NCBI GenBank assembly: GCA_049625305.1
Contig: JBMZVD010000008.1
Coordinates: 1 to 41,782, forward strand
Source of the DNA: Flavicella sp049625305
GTDB lineage: Bacteria > Bacteroidota > Bacteroidia > Flavobacteriales > Flavobacteriaceae
Length of the DNA: 41,782 nt
Direction: 5' to 3'
Under the pieces are notes generated by a model. The model worked only from the letters and a program-made list of their open reading frames with translations. It made no database searches and was not told where the DNA came from. Numbering within the stretch: the stretch's first letter is position 1; every line of letters starts with the position of its first letter. This document shows, piece after piece, positions 26,201 through 33,199 of this stretch. The position numbers were made by a program, and so were the translations under genes.

Positions 26201-27249
26201 GCTACACCTCCAATCGGTTCAAACCATCCATTGTTTTGTACATTAAATGTTTGGCCACCGTCTGTACTTTTTAGAAATTCTGTAATTTTTTTGGTCGTAT
26301 TGGTTTTTGTAAGGTATATAATTTCTGAATTGGATGTATTGAATTGTAAATCCCAACATTCTTCTAAAAAAATAGTACTCCAAGTGAGACCTCCGTCTAT
26401 AGATCGCTTCAAGCCTTTTGGGCCTCCTATCATTATTATATCGGGATTGTTTGGATGCACCAAAACACAATGTAATCTGAGTCCTTGCTCGTATAATAAA
26501 AGTGACCAAGACACTCCAGCATCCATAGATACGTGAAGTGTGTTACTCAAAGCGACATAAAAAATATTTGGATTTGAAGGCGCTATTTTAACTTCGCGTA
26601 TAGCGCCATCATTGAAATAAGAATCTCCAACTGAATTCCATTGCATTCCTTTGTCATTGGATGTATATACTGCTGCCGTTTCAGTTCCTGCCAACAATCT
26701 GTTTGGATTAGACTTCGATTGGTCAAAAGCATATACATTGAGTTGCTCCGAATTTTTCTGCACACCTCCAACATCATAGGTTTCAAAAGGTCCAATAGCT
26801 GTCCAATTAGAAACACCATTTAAGTTAGTTTTTTGACCCTGTTTGTTAAGTTGTGTCTTTTTAGATTTTCGTGACCTTAAAACTCTTGCGTCTATACCTA
26901 GTTTTTCACTTTTATTCGGAATGTATAAACTACCATCATCTTGAACATAGTCTTCCGAAAGCACAATTTTACTCAACATTTTTAAGTTTTGAGAATGAAC
27001 TGTTTTCACAAAAGGGTGGTTTCGGTAATAAGCATCAAAAGCATCTGAAATTTGATAATAATTTGGATTTTCACCATATAATAAATGTACCCAATCAGGT
27101 TCACCATAGGAAATAGCAGGTATTGTTTTAAACAATGAAATGTACTTGGGTTTGGGAACATAAGTTTCTTTTGCGTTTTGTGCATATGAGCTCAAACTAC
27201 AAAATAGTATGACAAGAATATGTGAGAAAAATCTATTCAATAGAGACAT
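23230..27249 (-). CDS. Large T9SS-secreted Asp-box (BNR/VPS10-like) propeller protein with PKD domain
   Basis: A 1339-residue protein with a signal peptide to about residue 23 (SSYAQ). About nine Asp-box motifs of the S.DGG.TW type (SIDGGLTWS, STDGGQTFN, SMDGGASWT, SEDGGTTYK, STDGGVTFE, SVDGGQNWT and others) over about 170-800 indicate one or two large beta-propellers as in VPS10/sortilin or sialidase-like folds; no sialidase active site is evident. A PKD domain follows (about 850-930). Then come two similar Cys-containing modules separated by a calcium-binding type DSDNDGIDD linker, and a T9SS sorting domain (about 1265-1339). The role is unknown; binding or adhesion is more likely than catalysis. 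Confidence 0.87.
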   Translation of the reverse strand: MSLLNRFFSHILVILFCSLSSYAQNAKETYVPKPKYISLFKTIPAISYGEPDWVHLLYGENPNYYQISDAFDAYYRNHPFVKTVHSQNLKMLSKIVLSEDYVQDDGSLYIPNKSEKLGIDARVLRSRKSKKTQLNKQGQKTNLNGVSNWTAIGPFETYDVGGVQKNSEQLNVYAFDQSKSNPNRLLAGTETAAVYTSNDKGMQWNSVGDSYFNDGAIREVKIAPSNPNIFYVALSNTLHVSMDAGVSWSLLLYEQGLRLHCVLVHPNNPDIIMIGGPKGLKRSIDGGLTWSTIFLEECWDLQFNTSNSEIIYLTKTNTTKKITEFLKSTDGGQTFNVQNNGWFEPIGGVALKTGGARIGLTDADSNRIYVVLLGDEDDEVEDNNFIGVYKSMDGGASWTTPYDGNNDGQPDNEPGGPYSQNHWSFSFFKATPNEWASYWPYNQGFYDLGITVSDTDPDLFMFGCLSMFKSEDGGTTYKKWGGYSCDASCGPEYRHPDIQDMEANGNDVWVATDGGLDLYDANFDFVASRKNGMNGSDWWGFGQGWNEDVLVGGRYHNGNAAYHNGYPSGDFIQLGGGETATGYVALGDNTKVYHSDIGGMQIPTSITGTVKSIPNYGMYPNESYVFPNRSEIVTDPNYWNVLYLGKDQNLWKSTDGGVTFELLHSFGTVTSNIVKEIEVSRVNTNLMFLTQKSGTAGKLWKSVDGGQNWTALTLPANHQSMFIGLNEDNELFLALNNGGNSNQKIYKSSDLGETWNNLTTISLNGERLTNVQVQEGTDGGVYITSNKLIWYKNNSLSDWQLYVNNLPIHFRICKLLPFYKKSKLRVAGNRGIWETDFYEKSETLPMPMTRQKEVCFFDDIQIDSHSVVDQETVAWEWEFPDASSISSTTVRNPIVSYELPGKKTVVLKITDSEGKTTTKTMNDFLEVSCDCVVAKDSDNDTFDDFSEMSTCATLFQDSENIWAGQSHLITNFDEKTSGVYYLEIPVYTNCYGLTATLKTYVDLDTNSFSVINYDHFGNVTDAINQVAINEIESVSSDFSKIGFELSEENGEHRLYFKTISNACGASVGFCKVTDAGMSAIDFDGDGTPNYLDTDSDNDGIDDYTENTPCDEQIGSSSFINVGEEVLIKNFGTQNKGFYFLELENYTNCTGATSTLKARIDLEATTFRIIEFTGFQGSDISMIGDGTSQITSTEWLTKTGYSLAKVNNQIHLYMQFVDSACGDASNVVMRLQTSCNGNLDANNNGVVDFLDTPITRLLTNNTAEDKSVKVSPNPLVSKYLKLHNIGQDYKLTLSTMQGKEVFKKMITHQDPVDLNVLPAGVYFYLVETETQLYTGKIILK

Positions 27250-27611
27250 GTAGGGCTGTTTTTGGTTGCATTTAAATTACTATTAAAACAGTTAAACAGC
27301 CTTACATCTCAACTAATGATACCGTTATTTCAACGATAGAAACAAACAGTTTCAATACATTAACAGGTTTTGAATTACAACAAGAGGTAGCTATGAATCA
27401 ACTTTAAGTATATTGAAACATATAACAACACTCGTTCCTAAAAGAATCTTAGGATCAATCTATTGTTTAGGGAATACAGTTTACAGTGTACTCGTTTTTT
27501 AAATAAAAGGAAAGTACTAAGTCGTAGTTATCCTATAACAGGGAGTAGACCTAGATGACATGAAGAGTGATAACTCTTCCAATTGTCTTTCAAAAAACAC
27601 AAAAGTCTTTT
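27250..27611. other. Intergenic region without recognised gene
   Basis: This 362 bp region should hold the promoter of the large Asp-box gene (reading left from 27249). A weak inverted repeat (GGCTGTTT at 27254-27261 and AAACAGCC at 27294-27301) could fold in its leader. A 7-bp hairpin (GAAGAGT, loop GATA, ACTCTTC; 27562-27579) lies after the stop at 27612 but lacks a T-run. No ORF or RNA gene is recognisable. Confidence 0.4.
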
Positions 27612-28316
27612 TTAATAAAAACGATTGTTCCAGATCACGGAGTTGAAATTCTTTTTTACCATAAAAAAGAAATAAAACATTAGAAACACTACTGCTTTGA
27701 GTATAAACAAAAACAAAGTAAATATTTTGCCCACATCCATTGAACTGTTAAAGAGTCCCACCAAAGTAGCTAATATTACACTTGTGCACAAAGAAAAAAC
27801 AAGCATGCTTTTTGGACTTCTAAAAGGCTGTACTATAAACTTCCTGTAGGAATTCAAATCGTTTCCCCAAGTATGTACTAAGTAATAGTATCCATTTCCC
27901 ATAGGGACAAATAACAGAGGATCATCTGGACTTCTCAGCTTGAACAACTTTGAAGGAGCCATAATTTTAAAGTTTTTTAATTGAGTTTCGTGTTTGCTTT
28001 CAAGATCGCCAATTATTTTTTCAATATTCTTGGGATAAACACCTTTAAAATATTTTGTATCCAAAAAACGAAGACGATAATCGACACATATTTTTTTTAT
28101 TGTATCTATATGAAATATATTAGAAGTTTCTAATGCATCAAAATCCAACGTATTGTAAGATTCGTCGTTTTCTTTTTCTAAATTTTCACGAATACTGAGT
28201 GTTTTATCTTCATGAGATTGTATAATTTCACGAAGCATCGAACGAAATTCTTCATCTTTTATTCCTCTTTTTCTTTCTGCAATTAACTCTTGATGAATAT
28301 TCAATTTTTGAAACAT
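27612..28316 (-). CDS. Membrane protein with N-terminal helical region, function unknown
   Basis: A 234-residue protein. Residues 1-100 are charged and mostly helical (QELIAERKRGIKDEEFRSML), with no signal peptide. Residues about 115-155 form a beta-rich stretch (FKLRSPDDPLLFVPMGNGYYY). Two membrane segments follow at about 172-190 (LVFSLCTSVILATLVGLF) and 199-222 (TLFLFILKAVVFLMFYFFF). The N-terminal part should lie in the cytoplasm. I do not recognise the family. It is on the same strand as the next two unknown genes, but gaps of 134 bp and 47 bp make a single operon uncertain. Confidence 0.7.
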   Translation of the reverse strand: MFQKLNIHQELIAERKRGIKDEEFRSMLREIIQSHEDKTLSIRENLEKENDESYNTLDFDALETSNIFHIDTIKKICVDYRLRFLDTKYFKGVYPKNIEKIIGDLESKHETQLKNFKIMAPSKLFKLRSPDDPLLFVPMGNGYYYLVHTWGNDLNSYRKFIVQPFRSPKSMLVFSLCTSVILATLVGLFNSSMDVGKIFTLFLFILKAVVFLMFYFFFMVKKNFNSVIWNNRFY

Positions 28317-28450
28317 ACCTTACAATTTTATATAATAACACCTTTTGTAAAATTACGGAAAAAACAAGACAAACAAAACCACTTATCGCTGAAAATGAAG
28401 GAATTATACAATTATTAACATCAAAAAAACATCTTTGTGGTTTGCGTATT

Positions 28451-29014
28451 TCACATTTCTTTTAGGGATGTCACAATGGCATTGAAATGGTTTTCAATAC
28501 GAACATCGGTAATACCTTTCATTGATTTCTTTGGTTTCCCATTCCTTTTATGCAAATACAATCCATCTGTGTTTCTCCATTTAAAATTTCCAGATGCACT
28601 AACACTATTGCCGTTCTGCATATTGGAAACTCTTAATAAAACATATTGGTCTCTGATTTCAAAAGTCAATAGATATCGCATATCGAAGGAAGAACGATAC
28701 CCTGATGAAATCATCGTAAATAAATCAGAAGCGACCTCTCTAACAACTATCTTCTTTGAAGGAATTTTCTCTATAATAACATCCTCTGGGTATTCGTATT
28801 TTTTTGATAGTAATTGATGAATCTTATTGTAATTCTCTAGGGCCTTATATCTAGTTGTGATTACAACTTCCTCATTCATCACAGATTTGATTCCAGCGAT
28901 GGATTTTTCGTGAGTTTGCTGAAATTCAAAACGAGAATTTTTACTTTTTTCTTGCCCTAAAATAGGAATACAGACAAAGGAAAATAGTATCAAAATATGT
29001 GAAAAATAATTCAT
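28451..29014 (-). CDS. Small exported protein, possibly DUF4468-like
   Basis: A 187-residue protein with a signal peptide to about residue 20 (IPILGQ). The mature part starts with a charged helical stretch, then ALENYNKIHQLLSKKYEYP, and continues with beta strands (YLLTFEIRDQYVLLRVSNMQ) before a C-terminal helix (ENHFNAIVTSLKEM). The order (helix, then 'I..KDGRYR..'-like strands) recalls DUF4468 proteins of Bacteroidota, but the match is weak. No catalytic motif or sorting domain is seen; location is probably periplasmic. The gene ends 134 bp before the membrane-protein gene downstream and begins 47 bp after the next one. Confidence 0.68.
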   Translation of the reverse strand: MNYFSHILILFSFVCIPILGQEKSKNSRFEFQQTHEKSIAGIKSVMNEEVVITTRYKALENYNKIHQLLSKKYEYPEDVIIEKIPSKKIVVREVASDLFTMISSGYRSSFDMRYLLTFEIRDQYVLLRVSNMQNGNSVSASGNFKWRNTDGLYLHKRNGKPKKSMKGITDVRIENHFNAIVTSLKEM

Positions 29015-29061
29015 CCCATTTAGATTGTTTTGTTTTATTCCAAAATTGGAAATGGAGGGAT

Positions 29062-29691
29062 TTATTTTGTTTGATTGTAAAAATGTGCTAGGTTGTATAA
29101 GTTGTCGTAATTAAACCATTTTTTATCCGAAGATCTCTCCATAAATTGCTTGTTATCACCAACTATTTTTTTCATTTTCTTCCTGAAGAACAACTTGGTA
29201 ATTTTATTCATTTCATTGTCCTTTAAGATTAAGTAGCTCAACATCTGGTCATTATTAAAAGTTATTTTACCAGCTTCTCCATTAGCAATTTCAGCTTTTG
29301 GATTTTGCAATACACTCATATGTTTGCCATAGTACAAAGCGACATAAAACTTTCGTTTTCCAGAATTTTTTTTAAGATTTTTAGGAAGTGATAAAACAGT
29401 CAATCCATCGTATTGAACCAATTTACAATCTTTGGCCTTGTAGTATACTGATTTTTCACCTTTTTCAGATCTGTAACGAAAAGACCTTATATCGTCACCT
29501 GTATAACTAGAACCTCTGACATCTCCTTTCAACTCAGTACCATCCAATAATACAATTGTACCACTTAGCCACATTGCCCCTACATGTTTCTTTTGAGTAG
29601 AAGTATCACCGTTATTATAATACTTTGATTGAGCATTTGTGACAAATAAACACAAAAATAATAACGAAAAATACGACAAAATACGCTTCAT
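29062..29691 (-). CDS. Small exported protein, function unknown
   Basis: A 209-residue protein with a signal peptide to about residue 20 (FVTNAQ). It has the stretch SGTIVLLDGTELKGDVRGSS, then FRYRSEKGEKSVYYKAKDC, a pattern seen in small flavobacterial exported proteins whose strands follow 'G.I.L.DG...G.I'. The C-terminus is Lys-rich and helical. No lipobox, sorting domain or catalytic motif is seen. Likely periplasmic, no function can be given. It is the first of three small same-strand unknown genes. Confidence 0.68.
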   Translation of the reverse strand: MKRILSYFSLLFLCLFVTNAQSKYYNNGDTSTQKKHVGAMWLSGTIVLLDGTELKGDVRGSSYTGDDIRSFRYRSEKGEKSVYYKAKDCKLVQYDGLTVLSLPKNLKKNSGKRKFYVALYYGKHMSVLQNPKAEIANGEAGKITFNNDQMLSYLILKDNEMNKITKLFFRKKMKKIVGDNKQFMERSSDKKWFNYDNLYNLAHFYNQTK

Positions 29692-29958
29692 AAAATTGTT
29701 TTTTCTAAAAATACAAAATTGATAGTGACATTGATTTTTAAAAAAGATGAATCGCTCGAATACTTCGCTTAAAGAATCATAACCAACTTCACATTAAAAA
29801 AACAACATACATGTCAAAAAAGACAATAGTGTAGACTTTTTGAAAAAAATGAAACACTTTTAGTTGTATATTTTTTTTAATTTGCGTGCACTAGATTTAG
29901 TTAGAGAAAATCTTGAAATCACAAAAGCAACAAAACAATCCAAATCAAAGCAAAACGA

Positions 29959-31050
29959 TTGAAAAAAATCATCATCTCTGTCACCAATGACCTCACAACG
30001 GACCAACGTGTACATAAGGTATGCACATCACTCTCAGATAGTGGTTTCCATGTACACTTAATCGGGAGAAAGAGAAAGAATAGCATTCCTTTGAACAGGA
30101 ATTATAAAACATCTCGAATGAACTTATTCTTTGACAAAGGTCCTTTGTTTTATGCCGAGTACAACATTCGATTGTTTATTAAATTACTGTTTGCTCGTTT
30201 TGATATCTGTGTGTCAAACGACCTTGACACTCTTATGGCCAATTATGCAGTTCATAAAATTCGTAGAAAAAAAATAGTATATGACAGTCATGAGCTTTTC
30301 ACTGAAGTTCCCGAGCTAGTTTACAGGCCTCAAATAAAAAAAATATGGGAGACCATTGAGTATTACTTAGTGCCTAAAATTCCTCTCAAAATTACTGTTT
30401 GTGATAGTATTGCTGCATATTACAAAAACAAATATGCCACTTCCTTTGAAGTGATAAGAAATGTCCCTGTGGTAAGGGAACAATCAAGGGGTAGTTTGCC
30501 ATTTGAAACAAACGACAAACATATAATTTTGTATCAAGGAGCGGTGAATATGGGACGTGGTTTAGAGCTGATGATAGAAACGATGCCTTTATTAAACAAT
30601 GCATTATTTGTGATTGTGGGCACAGGTGATATTGTCAAAGAACTTCAACAAAAAGTAACTAAGCTTCACATAGAGCATCTTGTTCTATTTCTTGGCAGCA
30701 TGGAGCCAGAATCACTAAAAAAACTTACTCCTTTGGCTGATATAGGTATTAGTTTGGAAGAAGATTTAGGACTGAATTACAGATATGCACTTCCAAATAA
30801 AATTTTTGACTACATACAAGCAAAAATTCCTATAGTTTGTTCTGACCTACCAGAAATGAAAAAAATTATAAGTAAAAACAACATAGGAACGGTACTCAAA
30901 AATCGGACAACATACAACTTAGCAAAAACGATTACAAACATGCTTAATCACAAAGACAAGTATTCAAATCAACTCAGCAAAGCATCTGAAAAATATACTT
31001 GGGAAAAAGAAAGTGAAAAGCTTTTAAGAATATACAAATCAATAGATTGA
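29959..31050 (+). CDS. GT4-type glycosyltransferase
   Basis: A 363-residue cytoplasmic GT-B glycosyltransferase. The start is a TTG directly before the typical opening KKIIISVTNDLTTDQRV; no nearer ATG would keep that strand. The N-terminal domain has SNDLDTL (86-92) and YDSHELFTE (108-116), a combination common in bacterial GT4 enzymes. The C-terminal domain has ILYQGAVNMGRGLE (acceptor/nucleotide domain start) and DIGISLEEDLGLNYRYALPN followed by KIFDYIQAKIPIVCSDLPE, the donor-binding region with the usual Glu. It probably adds a sugar to a surface polysaccharide or lipid-linked glycan. Donor and acceptor are unknown. The second glycosyltransferase follows 160 bp downstream. Confidence 0.88.
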   Translation: MKKIIISVTNDLTTDQRVHKVCTSLSDSGFHVHLIGRKRKNSIPLNRNYKTSRMNLFFDKGPLFYAEYNIRLFIKLLFARFDICVSNDLDTLMANYAVHKIRRKKIVYDSHELFTEVPELVYRPQIKKIWETIEYYLVPKIPLKITVCDSIAAYYKNKYATSFEVIRNVPVVREQSRGSLPFETNDKHIILYQGAVNMGRGLELMIETMPLLNNALFVIVGTGDIVKELQQKVTKLHIEHLVLFLGSMEPESLKKLTPLADIGISLEEDLGLNYRYALPNKIFDYIQAKIPIVCSDLPEMKKIISKNNIGTVLKNRTTYNLAKTITNMLNHKDKYSNQLSKASEKYTWEKESEKLLRIYKSID

Positions 31051-31210
31051 AACAATGACTTGCACTTAAAAAAAGTTTTTTTAATTGTTTAAAGTTATCA
31101 TGTTTTTGATATTCAATTCGTATTTTTTATCTCAAGGCAGTTCAAATACGAATCTATATTGTAAATTGCGCTCACAAAAAAATTAAGTGTCAAACACCAA
31201 ACCTACATAC

Positions 31211-32311
31211 ATGCACATCGTTGCTTTCGATGTTCCATTCCCCCCAAATTACGGTGGGGTAATTGATGTTTTTTACAAACTTAAAAAACTTTCAGAGCTT
31301 GGAGTTAAAATACACTTACACTGTTTTGAATACGGTCGTGGCAGACAAGATGAACTGTTGAAATACTGTTACAAAGTCAGCTACTACAAAAGAAATATAT
31401 CCTTTAAAAAAGTAATTTCAAAAATACCTTACATAGTAAAAAGCAGGGAGAATGAAACCTTGACTCAAAACTTACTGAAAGACAATTTCCCTATACTTTT
31501 TGAGGGACTTCACACCACTGCTTCATTATTGAATACTGATTTTGGCAGTCGTAAGGTACTGATTCGAACGCATAATATTGAACACTACTACTACAAAGGG
31601 CTCTACAGAAGTGAGAACAAAAAGCGAAAAAAGCTATTCTTCAAAACTGAAGCAAAAAAGCTTGAGAAATATGAAAACATTCTCAAAAAAGCAGATTACA
31701 TCTTGAGTATTTCTCCTTACGAACACGAATATTTTAAAAAGAAATATAGTACTAAAACCATTTACACACCTGTATTTTACGACCGAGAAAACAATCAACT
31801 CTCAGAGTCTGATACAAAATTTGCACTGTGGCATGGAGACCTTAGGGTCGTAGACAATGTAAGGGCAGCATTGGAGATCATTCAGATTTTTTCAAGTCTA
31901 AAACACAAATTAATCATTGCTAGTAATTGTAGAAATAAAGAAGTAATTGAATCTGTAGCAGCTTATAAGAATATTAGTTTCGACTCTTTAGAGACAGAAG
32001 GTACTTTAGAAAAACTGATCAGTAGTGCACATGTGCACCCAATGATTACTTATCAAAAAACGGGTATCAAACTAAAATTACTTCACATTTTGAGCAAAGG
32101 GAGATTTGTAGTTGCAAACTCTCTCATGGTTGAAGATACAGGACTGGAACATTTGTGTTCGATAGCCAATACAAAAAAAGAATTTACAAATAGTATTGAA
32201 AAGCTAATGAACTCGGACTATTCAAAATGCAAACAAGAAGAACGAATGCAAACATTAGAAAAGTTTGACACACATATTACAGCAAATAAAATTGTTGAAT
32301 TATTAAAATAG
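31211..32311 (+). CDS. GT4-like glycosyltransferase
   Basis: A 366-residue GT-B protein if it starts at the ATG at 31211 (MHIVAFDVPFPPNYGG, the classic glycine-loop opening of GT4 enzymes). A GTG at 31187 would add eight residues; I prefer the ATG because it opens directly on the first strand. RTHNIEHYYYKGL and ADYILSISPYEHEYFKKKY are typical of the N-terminal domain end; the C-terminal half has FALWHGDLRVVDN and a donor-site region GIKLKLLHILSKGRFVVAN. This lysine-type donor stretch is seen in glycosyltransferases that decorate surface glycans. It forms a pair with the gene upstream. Confidence 0.84.
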   Translation: MHIVAFDVPFPPNYGGVIDVFYKLKKLSELGVKIHLHCFEYGRGRQDELLKYCYKVSYYKRNISFKKVISKIPYIVKSRENETLTQNLLKDNFPILFEGLHTTASLLNTDFGSRKVLIRTHNIEHYYYKGLYRSENKKRKKLFFKTEAKKLEKYENILKKADYILSISPYEHEYFKKKYSTKTIYTPVFYDRENNQLSESDTKFALWHGDLRVVDNVRAALEIIQIFSSLKHKLIIASNCRNKEVIESVAAYKNISFDSLETEGTLEKLISSAHVHPMITYQKTGIKLKLLHILSKGRFVVANSLMVEDTGLEHLCSIANTKKEFTNSIEKLMNSDYSKCKQEERMQTLEKFDTHITANKIVELLK

Positions 32312-32365
32312 GCTAAGTACAGTTTTATTAAAATCGCTCTCTACTCTCACTTCTTTTAAGAAAAA

Positions 32366-33043
32366 TTATTTTTGAACAACATCAAACAATTCTCCACCTT
32401 CGCATTTTATGGTTCGATTTTTAAACTTTAAAATCAATGCATAGTCATGGGTAGCCATTAAAATAGATTTTCCGCTTTTATTAATTTCACTCAATAAATT
32501 CATTACTTCAACTGAAGTTTTGGGATCTAAATTTCCTGTAGGCTCGTCTGCTAAAATTAAATCTGGATCATTGAGTAATGCTCTGGCTATAGCTATACGT
32601 TGTTGTTCACCTCCTGAAAGTTGAAAAGGCATTTTGTAATCCTTTGTCTGCATGCCTACTTTTTCTAAAACATCAGAAATTTTAGATTTTATTTTTTTTG
32701 CATCTTTCCAACCTGTGGCTCTCAATACGAAGCGTAAATTTTCAAAAACCGTTCTGTCATTCAAAAGTTTAAAATCTTGAAATACAATACCTATCTTACG
32801 TCTTAAGAAAGGAATGTCCTTGGACTTTAATTTACGCAAATTATAACCTACTATTTGTCCATCACCTTGCTTTAGAGGTAAATCACCGTAAAGTGTCTTC
32901 ATCAAACTACTCTTTCCACTTCCGGTTTTACCGATAAGATATAGAAACTCACCTTTACCAATTGTTAGATTTACATCAGACAAAACCAAATTGTTCTCTT
33001 GAAATATAGATGTGTTTTGCAAATTGAGTATCGGCCCTTCCAT
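32366..33043 (-). CDS. ftsE: Cell-division ABC transporter ATP-binding protein FtsE
   Basis: A 225-residue ATPase with all ABC motifs: Walker A GKTGSGKS (38-45), Q-loop VFQD (Gln89), signature LSGGEQQ (142-148), Walker B LILADE (162-167) and switch His199 in ATHD. The length and sequence (NLDPKTSVEVMNLL) match FtsE, which with FtsX controls peptidoglycan hydrolases at the septum. FtsX is not adjacent, as is common in flavobacteria. A LolD-type ATPase is the main alternative, but no LolC/E partner is nearby. It has a well-formed promoter at 33062-33092. Confidence 0.88.
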   Translation of the reverse strand: MEGPILNLQNTSIFQENNLVLSDVNLTIGKGEFLYLIGKTGSGKSSLMKTLYGDLPLKQGDGQIVGYNLRKLKSKDIPFLRRKIGIVFQDFKLLNDRTVFENLRFVLRATGWKDAKKIKSKISDVLEKVGMQTKDYKMPFQLSGGEQQRIAIARALLNDPDLILADEPTGNLDPKTSVEVMNLLSEINKSGKSILMATHDYALILKFKNRTIKCEGGELFDVVQK

Positions 33044-33061
33044 AAAAAATAATTAGTAGTA

Positions 33062-33092
33062 CAAACTTATTGAATTCAAAGAGAACTGACAA
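33062..33092 (-). promoter_or_regulatory. Bacteroidota-type promoter of ftsE
   Basis: On the - strand TTG (33092-33090), a 20-base spacer, then TAAGTTTG (33069-33062), a full match to the Bacteroidota -7 element TAnnTTTG. It ends 19 bp before the ftsE start codon. Confidence 0.55.
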
Positions 33093-33150
33093 TAAAAATA
33101 ACACATACTCTTTCATCTGAATGAGTAAAAATAAAAAAGTGATCGCTGCG

Positions 33151-33179
33151 TTGTTATAATGGAATAATCTTTATTTTTG
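33151..33179 (+). promoter_or_regulatory. Bacteroidota-type promoter of the TPR protein gene
   Basis: TTG (33151-33153), an 18-base spacer, then TATTTTTG (33172-33179), a full match to TAnnTTTG. It lies 20 bp before the ATG at 33200, so the leader would be very short. It is divergent from the ftsE promoter. Confidence 0.5.
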
Positions 33180-33199
33180 AATAACAAAAAGCCTATTTG

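Noticed and set aside
25306..26536. Several open frames on the + strand opposite the large Asp-box gene.
   Set aside because: They are shadows of the real gene, with no signal peptide, family motif or plausible codon pattern.
23230..27249. Sialidase activity for the Asp-box protein.
   Set aside because: Asp-boxes occur in many propellers; no arginine triad or other sialidase active-site signature is visible.
27562..27579. Hairpin after the gene at 27612 as a Rho-independent terminator.
   Set aside because: The stem is only 7 bp and no T-run follows on the - strand.
29860..29884. Promoter for the first glycosyltransferase gene (TTAATTTG at 29877-29884).
   Set aside because: The -7 element is one base off and no TTG lies at a proper distance upstream.
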